NCBI GenBank assembly: GCA_947623945.1
Contig: CANQHU010000007.1
Location: 1-48,335, forward strand
Direction: 5' to 3'
DNA: 48,335 bases
Origin: an uncultured Clostridia bacterium
GTDB taxonomy: Bacteria; Bacillota; Clostridia; TANB77; CAG-508
How positions within the stretch are numbered: position 1 is the stretch's first letter; the number at the start of each line of letters is the position of its first letter. The notes below the pieces were generated by a model. That model ran no database searches, had not been told where the DNA came from, and saw only the letters and a list, made by a program, of their open reading frames with translations. Made by a program: the position numbers and the translations under genes. Positions 16,116 through 25,019 of this stretch are shown in pieces.

Positions 16116-16997
16116 ATGAGTGAAATGCAAAATAAATTTATAGAGTTTATGAAAAAAGATGGACTATCAGAAAATACATATATGAGTTACGCAAATGATG
16201 TAAAACTATTTGAAAAATATTATAATGATTCTTATGGTGAAGAATTAGATCAAATTATACACGCAGATATATCAACATATATAAATTATCTATTTAAGCA
16301 TAACATATCTCCAAAAACTATTAATAGAAAGGTTGCAGCATTAAAAAGGTATAATAAGTTTTTACTAGAGGAAGGAAAACAAGAAAATATTGTTATTGTT
16401 GATAAAGATTATATAAAGGTTCAAAAAACAATGATAAATAAAGAACTTCCAACTAGTCAAGAAATAAATAGATTAAAACATTTTGCAAGTAGAGATGAAA
16501 AAAATGCAGTTAGAGATTATTGCTTTATTTCTATATTCATTTATTGTGGGTTAAGAGAAAGTGAAATTATAACAATTAGATTAGTAGATATAAAATTAGA
16601 TGAACGATTTATTAATATTATTGGAAAGGGAAATAAGTTTCGACAAATAGTTATTAATAATTTTGTATATAGTGCTTTAGTAGAATATTTAGAAGAACGA
16701 TATAAAATCGATACAGATAATCCATATTTATTTGTCGGACAGAAAAATAGAAATAATAAAGAGCCATTAAATAGGAATTTTTGTAATAGATTATTAAATA
16801 AGTATAAAGATTTATGCAAAATAGATAAATTACACCCACATTTATTAAGAGCATATTTTTGTACTAATGCCCTACATAATGCTGGATATACAATAGAGCA
16901 AGTTGCAAATCAAGCAGGACATAGCAGTCTTAATACTACAAAAGGTTACCTTGTTACAAGTCAAGAAGATTTAATTTCTTTAGCAAATAAATTATAG
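16116..16997 (+). CDS. Tyrosine recombinase/integrase (XerC/D-like)
   Basis: Tyrosine recombinase of 293 residues that would integrate and excise the element. The N-terminal SAM-like core-binding domain (residues 1-85, with SENTYMSYANDVKLFEKYY) precedes the catalytic domain. Catalytic residues are visible: Arg in GLRESE, Lys in IIGKGNKFR, His and Arg in HPHLLRAYF, His in HSSLNTTKGYL and Tyr in the same motif. The start at 16116 has AAGGTGGGA upstream; an in-frame ATG at 16098 overlaps the third direct repeat. Compact size is XerC/D-like rather than Tn916-Int-like, lacking the long arm-binding domain. It lies mid-window rather than beside the tRNA-Thr scar at 45.6 kb. Confidence 0.9.
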   Translation: MSEMQNKFIEFMKKDGLSENTYMSYANDVKLFEKYYNDSYGEELDQIIHADISTYINYLFKHNISPKTINRKVAALKRYNKFLLEEGKQENIVIVDKDYIKVQKTMINKELPTSQEINRLKHFASRDEKNAVRDYCFISIFIYCGLRESEIITIRLVDIKLDERFINIIGKGNKFRQIVINNFVYSALVEYLEERYKIDTDNPYLFVGQKNRNNKEPLNRNFCNRLLNKYKDLCKIDKLHPHLLRAYFCTNALHNAGYTIEQVANQAGHSSLNTTKGYLVTSQEDLISLANKL

Positions 16998-17007
16998 TAA
17001 AATTTCA

Positions 17008-17034
17008 AAATAGTAGGTTTTAAACCTACTATTT
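17008..17034 (+). terminator. Terminator after the recombinase gene
   Basis: Almost uninterrupted palindrome AAATAGTAGGTTT/AAACCTACTATTT. It separates the recombinase from the converging gene at 17061-17432 and can serve both strands. Confidence 0.7.
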
Positions 17035-17060
17035 GCTTGTTATTGCTTACATGTAATTTG

Positions 17061-17432
17061 TTATTGCCATTCCCATTTTGAGTAATATTTGTTTGTAGAA
17101 AATACAACACTCTCTTTTTCATTACCATTACTATATACTAACATTGCTCCCATTTGTTCTTCTGGTACAGAATGAAATCCTCTACTTTCCATATATTCAT
17201 CCAAATATTGTCCACCACTTTTATTTGATGTATCTGCTGTCTTACTAAAAGCTACTTTTTTAGGAATATTTTGTACTATTGTGTATTCTTTATTTGTAAA
17301 TAAAATCTCTAACATTCCAAAACAAGATGAAAATGGATTCCATACTCTAAATTTTATAATTGAAAAAATCGTAGCACTTAATAAAATTGCACAACATATT
17401 ACCATTGTTATAATAATTCCTTTTCTTTTCAT
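17061..17432 (-). CDS. Membrane-anchored protein of unknown function
   Basis: A 123-residue protein with one amino-terminal membrane segment (about 6-27, IIITMVICCAILLSATIFSI) preceded by MKRKG, so the remaining 95 residues lie outside the cell. The outer part has no recognised domain; it ends SKWEWQ. Start preceded by AAGGAG. It has its own promoter from the repeated module at 17468-17496. It is the last of a series of membrane-anchored cargo proteins beside the ABC transporters. Confidence 0.6.
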   Translation of the reverse strand: MKRKGIIITMVICCAILLSATIFSIIKFRVWNPFSSCFGMLEILFTNKEYTIVQNIPKKVAFSKTADTSNKSGGQYLDEYMESRGFHSVPEEQMGAMLVYSNGNEKESVVFSTNKYYSKWEWQ

Positions 17433-17467
17433 ACAATAAATTCTCCTTACAATTTACTATTTATTAA

Positions 17468-17496
17468 AGTATAGCAAAAAAGCAAGTGGTTGTAAA
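17468..17496 (-). promoter_or_regulatory. Module copy A: promoter for the 17061-17432 gene
   Basis: On the minus strand TTTACA, 17 bases, TATACT, the same 29 bases with minor changes as in copies B and C. The right hairpin arm is lost here (ATCATTG instead of CACTTGC), so this copy is promoter only. Confidence 0.7.
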
Positions 17497-17552
17497 TATC
17501 ATTGAATATATAAAAAAAGAAGATGATAATTCTTCCATCTTCTTTCCTAATT

Positions 17553-18206
17553 TTAACTATCTGATTTTAAAGTATATTGACTTATATCTGGTTCTACAAA
17601 AATTGAATCATCTACATTATCAAATTCATATTCTTTTTCAGTTATTGTTTCTCCTTCTATGTCTTTTATAAATAATCCTGTATCTTTTTCTATATAAGTT
17701 TCTGCTCCTTCAAAAGTTAAAGATGTTGATGACATAAAGCCTTTTATAATATAGCAATCTTTTCCGTTATAATTAGTTGACTTTACACTTGCAAACATAC
17801 TTCCTAGAAATGTTTGCCAATTATTTTCTGTTTCTAAATGATTATAAATACCTATTGACATTATTGTTCCACTATTTAGTTGAGCTATTTTTGTGTCTGA
17901 TGTTTGAGTAAATGTATCTGTTTTTTCTCCATTATTATACATTGCTACTTTATTTATTGTACCATTTAGATTTCTTTCTAAGAAAACAACTTGGTTGTTG
18001 TCTTTCCTATAATATTCCATTGTTATAGTCCCATCTTTAACTGTTGCAATAGATTTAGTATAATAATTTACACTATCAGCATATTGTGAAATTTTATTTT
18101 GTAAGTCTGTAATTATCATATAGTTTCTAATTGTATGTACTAAAACAATTACTACTAAAATTGCTATTATGATTCCTAAAACCATTAATATTTTTTTCAT
18201 TTTCAT
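17553..18206 (-). CDS. Exported, membrane-anchored protein under c-di-GMP riboswitch control
   Basis: A 217-residue protein with an amino-terminal membrane segment (about 5-26, ILMVLGIIIAILVVIVLVHT). The external domain alternates strands (VKDGTITMEYYRKDNNQVV, NLNGTINKVAMYNNG) and ends EFDNVDDSIFVEPDIS, a layout like LolA/LppX-type or periplasmic-like lipid-binding folds; this is a structural guess. It is similar in plan to the C-terminal part of the 18721-19665 protein and probably its paralogue. Start at 18206 follows GGGAGG by 8 bases. A c-di-GMP-I riboswitch lies directly upstream, so its amount should follow the sessile/motile signal. Confidence 0.65.
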   Translation of the reverse strand: MKMKKILMVLGIIIAILVVIVLVHTIRNYMIITDLQNKISQYADSVNYYTKSIATVKDGTITMEYYRKDNNQVVFLERNLNGTINKVAMYNNGEKTDTFTQTSDTKIAQLNSGTIMSIGIYNHLETENNWQTFLGSMFASVKSTNYNGKDCYIIKGFMSSTSLTFEGAETYIEKDTGLFIKDIEGETITEKEYEFDNVDDSIFVEPDISQYTLKSDS

Positions 18207-18236
18207 ATAAAAAACCTCCCTTATTTTATTTTGGAA

Positions 18237-18316
18237 GGCAACCTAGCTATCATGAGTTCATTTTTGAACTTTTAGACCTATGGCTTTGCGTCATAAACTT
18301 TCATTTATTTTGCTTT
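18237..18316 (-). ncRNA. c-di-GMP-I (GEMM) riboswitch
   Basis: On the minus strand AGCAAAATAAAT, a GAAA tetraloop, GTTTATGACGCAAAGCC, GGTCTAA, an arm with GTTCAAAAATGAAC, then GATAGCTAGGTTGCC. ACGCAAAGCC, the GNRA tetraloop and the tetraloop receptor/GGTTGCC segment are the GEMM-I hallmarks. Just downstream, CCTTCC can pair with the ribosome binding site GGGAGG of the 18206 gene, which suggests control of translation. The P1 stem looks weak. Confidence 0.85.
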
Positions 18317-18423
18317 TTACTTTACATATTAATTTTACCATATTTTTTTAAAAAAGTCAAAATTTTCACTTACTTTGCGACTTTTCATTATTTATTCTAT
18401 ATTATGCTCCTTACAAATAACTA

Positions 18424-18624
18424 TTACTCGTTCTTTTTATTTTTATAATCTTTAAATATTAGAGAAGTTATAATACCTAAAGAAACTCCAAAACAAAGTC
18501 CAACTCCAATTCCTGCATAACTATTTAATACTTTGCAAAAAACAATACTAAAAAGAATAGTCATTGATATTCCAACACTAAATCCAACACTTAAATATGA
18601 TCCTCGTTTCATTTTAGCCTCCAC
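18424..18624 (-). CDS. Small two-segment membrane protein
   Basis: A 66-residue protein with two hydrophobic segments (about 10-31, VGFSVGISMTILFSIVFC, and 36-56, GIGVGLCFGVSLGIITSLIF) rich in glycine, and a basic tail. Start behind GTGGAGG. It is transcribed from module copy B. Small glycine-rich double-span proteins are often immunity proteins or transporter accessory subunits, but nothing here identifies the role. Confidence 0.6.
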   Translation of the reverse strand: MEAKMKRGSYLSVGFSVGISMTILFSIVFCKVLNSYAGIGVGLCFGVSLGIITSLIFKDYKNKKNE

Positions 18625-18648
18625 TACAAATTATATTTATCTGATTAA

Positions 18649-18688
18649 AGTATAGCAAAAAAGCAAGTGATTGTAAATATTCACTTGC
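18649..18688 (-). promoter_or_regulatory. Module copy B: terminator fused to promoter
   Basis: Hairpin GCAAGTG/CACTTGC with a T-tract on the minus strand ends the 18721 gene. The same bases supply TTTACA, 17 bases, TATACT for the next gene (18424-18624). The -35 lies in the hairpin loop. Confidence 0.75.
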
Positions 18689-18720
18689 TCATATATGTAA
18701 TTTGTTATTCTGGTACATCT

Positions 18721-19665
18721 TTAATTTTCTTTAATATCATAACCTACTGTGCTTGGTATTTTAACATCTTCTTTTGTTACATTTCCTATACTATAATCAA
18801 CTAATTCTACTTTTTGATTTGCATTTATTTCTTTTATTTTTAGCATATTGTCTTTGTCTACAATAAATTGGAAATCATCACTTATATAAAACTTATAAAA
18901 TTCTTTTCCGTTCACTTTTTCTGTTGATATTTTTGTTGTAAATGCTGCTTTGATATTTTCCCATAAATTATCTTCTATAGAAAATGTGCCATCCTCTAAT
19001 ACAATAAATTTTCCAAAGTTTTCTGTGTTTTTCATTTTTACGCCTTCTTTTGCATCTCCATTATCTGTAAGTATTAATATATTATCTTTATCATAATAAT
19101 TTGTTCTGATATTTCCATCTTCTAAAATATCTTTTTGGATTACAATGTCATCTTTTTTCCAAATTTCACTTGTTCTAATATCATCATCTTTAAGGCTAGT
19201 ATAAGTAAATTTAGCATAAAAATTTGACATGTTTTGATATTCTTTTAGTTTTCTTGAATATTCCCCAATAATATTTGCTTTTCCAATAAGATTAAAGATA
19301 AAGATAATTAATGCAATTAGTACGATCATTAGTATAATTATTAGTACCTTCTTTTTCATTGTAATCTCCCTCCTTTCTTTTAAAATTTTCTCTTTACTTG
19401 CTTTTCTTATTTTTTCCGTTGTTTTATTTAGTTTATTTATTAATTTGACATTATATAAAATATTTAATATTAAAATAAGAAAATATATTATTGTATATAA
19501 AACAATTCCATTTGCTATTGTTTGTACTATAACTGTTTTTAAATCTATACTGATGTTTAAATTATTTAAAGTATTTATTTGTGTTATCGAAGAAAGTAGT
19601 ATAAAAATTAAAAATCCAATTATATAATAACAAATATATTTCAACCATTTTTTTTCTTTTTTCAT
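18721..19665 (-). CDS. Stopless fusion of a membrane protein and an exported protein
   Basis: One 314-residue frame that reads as two proteins. Residues 1-102 have two to three membrane segments (YICYYIIGFLIFILLSSI; VLYTIIYFLILILNILYNV) and a basic end, as in the small membrane partners of LytTR regulators. At residue 103 a new MKKKVLIIILMIVLIALI begins, with GGAGGGAG well placed before its ATG at 19359. Residues 103-314 then form a membrane-anchored external protein like the 17553-18206 product. No stop separates the halves, so both a fusion and a separate 212-residue protein could be made. The upstream LytTR gene ends 2 bases before, which indicates coupling. Confidence 0.6.
   Translation of the reverse strand: MKKEKKWLKYICYYIIGFLIFILLSSITQINTLNNLNISIDLKTVIVQTIANGIVLYTIIYFLILILNILYNVKLINKLNKTTEKIRKASKEKILKERREITMKKKVLIIILMIVLIALIIFIFNLIGKANIIGEYSRKLKEYQNMSNFYAKFTYTSLKDDDIRTSEIWKKDDIVIQKDILEDGNIRTNYYDKDNILILTDNGDAKEGVKMKNTENFGKFIVLEDGTFSIEDNLWENIKAAFTTKISTEKVNGKEFYKFYISDDFQFIVDKDNMLKIKEINANQKVELVDYSIGNVTKEDVKIPSTVGYDIKEN
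19359..19375 (-). promoter_or_regulatory. Internal ribosome binding site and ATG
   Basis: GGAGGGAG followed by ATTACA and ATG inside the 18721-19665 frame. It is stronger than most sites in this window and points to separate translation of the second half. Confidence 0.65.
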
Positions 19666-19667
19666 TC

Positions 19668-20120
19668 CTATATGCTCCTTTCTTTAATGTATCTTAAAAT
19701 TTCTTTGACTTTTCTACGAGAAACTATTTCTTCGGTTCCATCATCTAATTTTACTACAATTGATCCTGTTTCTCCCATATCAAAGCTATCTAAATGTTTG
19801 ATATTTATAATACAACTTTTTGATATTCTAACAAAGTCATTTGCTTGATTTTCTAATCTACTTAATGAATTTTTTATTTTATATTCTCCTGATTTAGTTC
19901 TACAATAAATATCTTTTTTATCACTATAAAATGCAATTATATCTTGAAAGTCTATTTGCAGATATTCATTATTTTGTCTTACTAATACTTTTTGATCATC
20001 ATAATTCTTTATGTGTTCAATGATTTTATCAATATTTGTACTTGTTGAATATTCTATTGATATATTTATTTCATCTGTATTTAATTCTTCGTTCTTTTTC
20101 TTTCTTATATTTATATTCAT
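19668..20120 (-). CDS. LytTR-family DNA-binding regulator
   Basis: Transcription regulator with a C-terminal LytTR domain (about residues 55-150): IIAFYSDKKDIYCRTKSGEY, SRLENQANDFVRISKSCIIN, and GTEEIVSRRKVKEIL. There is no receiver domain; residues 1-50 are a short N-terminal extension. Stand-alone LytTR proteins paired with a small membrane protein form membrane-inhibited regulatory systems that often control bacteriocin export or competence. The start at 20120 has GGAGG; a TATAAT element lies within the longer frame to 20192, which argues against that start. Likely target: the ABC transporter genes next door. Confidence 0.8.
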   Translation of the reverse strand: MNINIRKKKNEELNTDEINISIEYSTSTNIDKIIEHIKNYDDQKVLVRQNNEYLQIDFQDIIAFYSDKKDIYCRTKSGEYKIKNSLSRLENQANDFVRISKSCIINIKHLDSFDMGETGSIVVKLDDGTEEIVSRRKVKEILRYIKERSI

Positions 20121-20220
20121 TTCTTCCTCCATCCTTATATTAATTATACTACGATATTTTTGATTTTTATATATTTTGAGGATAAACGGCATTATTTTAT
20201 GGAAGAATGGTCAAAAAAAA

Positions 20221-20246
20221 GCAAGTGGTTGTAAATATCCACTTGC
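20221..20246 (-). terminator. Module copy D: terminator of the ABC transporter operon
   Basis: Perfect GCAAGTGG/CCACTTGC stem with ten-base loop and T-tract on the minus strand. It shares the loop TTGTAAATAT with module copies A-C, but the -10 is replaced, so it only terminates. Confidence 0.75.
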
Positions 20247-20271
20247 AATATATGTAATTTATTCTTAATAT

Positions 20272-22722
20272 TTATTCTACATCATGTCTTGCTAATATTT
20301 TAGCAGGAGTTTTTCTTATTACTCTAAATAATGGCATTAGACCAACTATTATATTAAACATATAAACTATAAAAATAGATATTCCTACAGTAGTCCAATT
20401 TACAATAAACATCCTGCTTATATAAGAAATTTTGGATATTTGACTTAATATATATGTCATTAATAGCATACCAGGTAGGCTTATTAATGTTGTAATTGAC
20501 AAAATTTCTCCTAAAAAAATTCTATATATATCTTTTCTTTTAATTCCAATTGCTCTTAATATTCCAATTTCCTTTATCCTTGATAAGAAAGAAGATCTCA
20601 TCATTAAGTAAATTTCTATTAAAGAAATTGCAAGTATAACTCCAGCAAAAATTACTGAACTCATCATTTCATTGTGCTTACTGTTTATATAATCTTGTTT
20701 ATCTTTATCATATTTATTTATAATATTCAAATTAAATTCATTTTGAAATTGATTAATTACACTTAATTTATCTTTAGGATATATAGTAAATCCATTATTT
20801 TTTGAGATAACATCATATTTTACTGTATTATTATTTACTAAATAGTCTTGTCTATTAGTTTGACTATCATAATATCCTACAACAGTAAGTTGCTTACCAT
20901 TTATTTCAGCATTAATCTTTTTGTTTATTTTCATTTCTTCTGAATTGCTTTTATTTACAATTACTTCATAATCATTCTCTGGAAATCTACCTTTTGTTAA
21001 AGTTATATCTTCTAAATATAAATTATAGTCTTTTACTTCATTGTCAGTTTCTTCATTATTTTGCATATAAATTCCCATTCCAAAATCACTTTTTGTCATA
21101 TTATTTAATATATTAATAAACATTGATTTATTTGCATAAATTGATAAGCTAATTTTATCTACAATTCCTACTATTGTAAAGTCTTTCATTTCATTTATAG
21201 TAACAACTTTGTTTAACAATTCTTCTACATTTTTTATTCCCATACCTTTTATTGATGAAAATTGTGAATTGAGCATATTTTCGGCTACTTTTTTATCAAT
21301 TACTATTTCATATTCATTTTGTGGCATTCTTCCATTTACAATATCCGTTTCACTTATTTTCTCTATATCAACTAGAGAACCTGAAAGTTCAAAAGAATAT
21401 GCAGCCAATTGATAGTAATTATCCATCTTTATTTTAAAACTTACATTACTATCTCCTGGTATAATATAGTCTATTCCTTCTAATTGTTCATATTTTAGGA
21501 AATCATCTACATTCACTTTTGCTAAATCAACTTGAAGATAATTTTTATCTATTTTTGCATAATCTGATTCTCTTATATCAGTTACTCCTGCAATATTGCA
21601 TACGCTATAAACTACAAACATACTAGAGGCTAAAAAACCTAATAATAAAAACTTTTTTAAAACTGAATAATTTGTTATTCTATTAAATCCATTTTTTAAA
21701 GATTTTATAATTCCATATATAGAACTATATCTTATTTTATACTTGTTATCAATAATATCATCCAAATTATATTTATATTTTTCATATATGCTTTTATCTA
21801 TCTTTTTATAGTGTTCATTTATAAATTCTATTGATGAATTATTATCAACTACTTCAATTTTCCTATTTTGTGCAGAAATATATATGTTATCATTTTTTAT
21901 AACTAATTTTACATCAACTTTTAAATTCTCAGTATCTGAATATACATCTATATTAAAATTCTTATTTTTAAAATTATTTATTTCTTTGAAATCTTTTAAA
22001 TATATTTTATTATCTAATCTATATTCTAAAGATTCGTTAGTAGTATTTTCAAAGTCTTTTATAACTTTTCCATCTTGAAGTTCTATAATTCTTGTTGCAT
22101 AAAAATTTGCTAAATCTACTTCGTGTGTTACTAATATTACTAATTTTTCTTTTGAAATTGCTTTTATAATGTTCATTATTTCCAATGAATTTTTACTATC
22201 TAAATTTCCAGTAGGTTCATCTGCAATTACTATGCTTGGATTCTTAACAATTGCCCTTGCTATTGCTACTCTCTGTTTTTCTCCTCCTGAAAGCATACCT
22301 GCTGGTCTATTTCTGTATCTATACATATTTACAGTTTCTAAAACATAGTTCACTCTTTTAGCTATTTCTTTTTTGTTTTTTAATCCATTCATTCTTAGAC
22401 TAATTGCAACATTATCAAAAACTGACATATTTTCTAATAGTTTATAATCTTGAAATATATAACCTATGTTTAAATTTCTTATTTTATCAATGTTATAAGT
22501 TCTTCTGTTAGTTATTTTTTTACCATTAATATAAATTTTTCCACTATTTACTTTATCTAATCCACCTATTGCATTTAGAAGTGTTGTTTTTCCACTTCCA
22601 GATTGTCCTAAAATAGCAACTAATCCTTTATCTTCTAATTCTAACGAGGTATTATTTATAATATGAATTTCATTTTTTCTTCTTCTATTAAAATATTTAT
22701 TTACTTTTTCAATTTTTATCAT
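20272..22722 (-). CDS. ABC transporter, ATPase fused to FtsX-type permease (1)
   Basis: An 816-residue fusion. Residues 1-225: ATPase of the LolD/MacB type with Walker A GQSGSGKTT, signature LSGGEKQR, Walker B VIADEPTGNLDS and switch histidine in LVTHE. Residues about 340-816: one membrane segment, a large extracytoplasmic MacB-like domain and three C-terminal spans with the loop RIKEIGILRAIGIKRKDIYR. This layout exports or resists peptides, for example bacteriocins and lantibiotics. Start at 22722 is chosen because GAGGAGG precedes it; the in-frame ATG at 22740 contains that site. It overlaps no further than 5 bases from the upstream fusion gene, with which it probably forms a heterodimer. 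Confidence 0.85.
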   Translation of the reverse strand: MIKIEKVNKYFNRRRKNEIHIINNTSLELEDKGLVAILGQSGSGKTTLLNAIGGLDKVNSGKIYINGKKITNRRTYNIDKIRNLNIGYIFQDYKLLENMSVFDNVAISLRMNGLKNKKEIAKRVNYVLETVNMYRYRNRPAGMLSGGEKQRVAIARAIVKNPSIVIADEPTGNLDSKNSLEIMNIIKAISKEKLVILVTHEVDLANFYATRIIELQDGKVIKDFENTTNESLEYRLDNKIYLKDFKEINNFKNKNFNIDVYSDTENLKVDVKLVIKNDNIYISAQNRKIEVVDNNSSIEFINEHYKKIDKSIYEKYKYNLDDIIDNKYKIRYSSIYGIIKSLKNGFNRITNYSVLKKFLLLGFLASSMFVVYSVCNIAGVTDIRESDYAKIDKNYLQVDLAKVNVDDFLKYEQLEGIDYIIPGDSNVSFKIKMDNYYQLAAYSFELSGSLVDIEKISETDIVNGRMPQNEYEIVIDKKVAENMLNSQFSSIKGMGIKNVEELLNKVVTINEMKDFTIVGIVDKISLSIYANKSMFINILNNMTKSDFGMGIYMQNNEETDNEVKDYNLYLEDITLTKGRFPENDYEVIVNKSNSEEMKINKKINAEINGKQLTVVGYYDSQTNRQDYLVNNNTVKYDVISKNNGFTIYPKDKLSVINQFQNEFNLNIINKYDKDKQDYINSKHNEMMSSVIFAGVILAISLIEIYLMMRSSFLSRIKEIGILRAIGIKRKDIYRIFLGEILSITTLISLPGMLLMTYILSQISKISYISRMFIVNWTTVGISIFIVYMFNIIVGLMPLFRVIRKTPAKILARHDVE

Positions 22723-22726
22723 ATTT

Positions 22727-24940
22727 TTATACCTCCTCATTGTATGTATCTATTGCTGTTTTTCTAAATAATTTCTTTGCGAATTTTTTTGAAATTAATC
22801 TCGAAATTATAATTAAGATCACATACATCAATACATACTCTTTTAAGGTTAAAAAGTTACTCAATTTTGCTATATATTCTATATTAAACATATTATTTCT
22901 AATCATATAAATAGTAAATAGTAATACGCAATATGATAAACTTGAATTGACAAATAATTCTATATCTAATATCCTTCTTACATTTTTATATGTAGCACCT
23001 AGCATTCTTAAAGTTGTGTAATATATGTTTCTAGATTTTAATATTATTCTAATAATTAAATAGGAGATAAAAAATAATACTATAACTAATACAATTGTTA
23101 CTACAACTTTTATAACCTTTATTATTCTTTGGTATATTTCTCCTTGCTCTACTTTAAAATCTGTTACCTTTTTTGCTGTTAATCCTAGATTTTCTAACTG
23201 GTTTATTGTTTGATTAATTTCATTTACATCTTTTACAAAAACACTAGATTGATAAGATGGCTTATTATATAATGAATTATAATCATCAGTATTTATAAAT
23301 ATTTTATATCTATTAGTATCATATGTATTAAGAGATGTTATTCTTTTGAAATTTGATTTTGTATATGTATTTGATATATTCAAATTTAATTCAGCATTAT
23401 AATAAATATTACTTACATAAATATTTATAGGTTTATTTATAATTTTATAATTTTTAAATTGATACTTAAATTCATCATCTACAATTGCATTTCCTCTTGT
23501 TACTTTATCATTAGGTTCTAAAGTATATTGTTGATATTTATTATTGAAAAAGATTTTTACATTACTATAATTTTTATTAACCTCACTTCTTAATTCTGCT
23601 AATACACTATTTGAAACATAGAATTTACAAGCATAATTGCTTTCATTATTTTCAGCATATTGTATTCCTACTATAATTAAATCTTTTACTTTTTCACCAC
23701 TCCAAGCATTTAATCCTTGAGATTTTAAGGTTGAAAATGTTTTATTTAATATTTCATCATAATTGCTATTAGCATAATAATTATCACTTCGTATTTTTAA
23801 AATCATCTCATTTTCACTTTGTGGCATTCTTCCCAAATCAATATTTCCCTTTAAGTTATTTATATCTAACATATTACCATATAGACTTATCTCATCTCTT
23901 TGTAATGGCATTTGACTATCTAAAAAAATATCATCTTCTACTATATAATCAACATTAGATAATTCTTTTATTTTTTCATAATCTTCTGTACTAAAATTTG
24001 TTTTATCTTTTTTATTTATTAATATTCTATTTTCTGATAAATCTCGAAAAGCTAGACTATACCCTGAGTCAACTTTTTCTTCTTCTGACATTTGAAAACT
24101 AGCATATTCTAAGAGGATAGCTGCACTTATAAAAAAGAATACCGCAAATAATAATAAAAACTTTGATTTTATATTAAATGTATTTCTTATCCCTATTCTA
24201 TATTTATTAAATATACTTATATTATTATATATATTTTCTTGTTTGGCTGGCTCATTTGTTACTTTTTTTAGTTCTATATTTTCTATTATTCTTCCATCAT
24301 TCATTTTGATTATTCTTGTTGCATACTTTTCAACTTGCTCTATATTATGAGTTACCATTACAACAAGTTTGTCTTTTGCAACTTTCTTTAATATCTCTAT
24401 AACATCTTTTGCAGATTCTGAATCTAAATTTCCAGTTGGTTCATCAGCTACAATAATTGGTGTATCTTTTATAACAGCCCTTGCTATTGCTACTCTTTGC
24501 TTTTGACCTCCAGATAGTTTAGATACTTTTGTATTTTTGAATTTAGTAAGCCCAACTTGATCTATAATATTTAATATTTTTTTCTTAACATCATGTTTTT
24601 TATATCCATTAAGAAGTAGTACTAATTCTATATTTTGATAAACTGTGTAACTATTGATTAAATTAAAATTTTGAAAGATATTTGCAATATATTTTCTTCT
24701 GTAATCCTCAAAGTCTTTTTTCGTATAATGGCTTGTCTCTTTACCATTGATATACATTTCTCCTTCTTCGTAACTATCTAGTCCTGATATAACATTTAAA
24801 AGTGTACTTTTTCCACTTCCAGATTCTCCTGTAATGACTATAAATTCTCCTATTTTTAATTCTAAACTAACTTTTGTGAATCCTGTTGCAATAATTCCTT
24901 TGTTGTAGTAAAACTTTGATACATTTTCTAATTTTAACAT
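22727..24940 (-). CDS. ABC transporter, ATPase fused to FtsX-type permease (2)
   Basis: A 737-residue fusion of the same plan. ATPase: Walker A GESGSGKSTL, signature LSGGQKQR, Walker B IIVADEPTGNLDS and VTHN. After residue 240 come a membrane segment (FLLLFAVFFFISAAILLEYA), an extracytoplasmic domain and three C-terminal spans; the coupling loop TTLRMLGATYKNVRRIL differs from that in gene 1. Both proteins have complete ATP sites. They are adjacent and co-oriented, under the LytTR gene, with a shared terminator at 20221. The partial permease at 2-1072 is of the same family. Confidence 0.85.
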   Translation of the reverse strand: MLKLENVSKFYYNKGIIATGFTKVSLELKIGEFIVITGESGSGKSTLLNVISGLDSYEEGEMYINGKETSHYTKKDFEDYRRKYIANIFQNFNLINSYTVYQNIELVLLLNGYKKHDVKKKILNIIDQVGLTKFKNTKVSKLSGGQKQRVAIARAVIKDTPIIVADEPTGNLDSESAKDVIEILKKVAKDKLVVMVTHNIEQVEKYATRIIKMNDGRIIENIELKKVTNEPAKQENIYNNISIFNKYRIGIRNTFNIKSKFLLLFAVFFFISAAILLEYASFQMSEEEKVDSGYSLAFRDLSENRILINKKDKTNFSTEDYEKIKELSNVDYIVEDDIFLDSQMPLQRDEISLYGNMLDINNLKGNIDLGRMPQSENEMILKIRSDNYYANSNYDEILNKTFSTLKSQGLNAWSGEKVKDLIIVGIQYAENNESNYACKFYVSNSVLAELRSEVNKNYSNVKIFFNNKYQQYTLEPNDKVTRGNAIVDDEFKYQFKNYKIINKPINIYVSNIYYNAELNLNISNTYTKSNFKRITSLNTYDTNRYKIFINTDDYNSLYNKPSYQSSVFVKDVNEINQTINQLENLGLTAKKVTDFKVEQGEIYQRIIKVIKVVVTIVLVIVLFFISYLIIRIILKSRNIYYTTLRMLGATYKNVRRILDIELFVNSSLSYCVLLFTIYMIRNNMFNIEYIAKLSNFLTLKEYVLMYVILIIISRLISKKFAKKLFRKTAIDTYNEEV

Positions 24941-25019
24941 TATTACACTACCCCCTTTTATTTTTACTTTTGTTAATATTTATTACAATTTTATCATAAA
25001 ATATATTAAATAACCCTTT

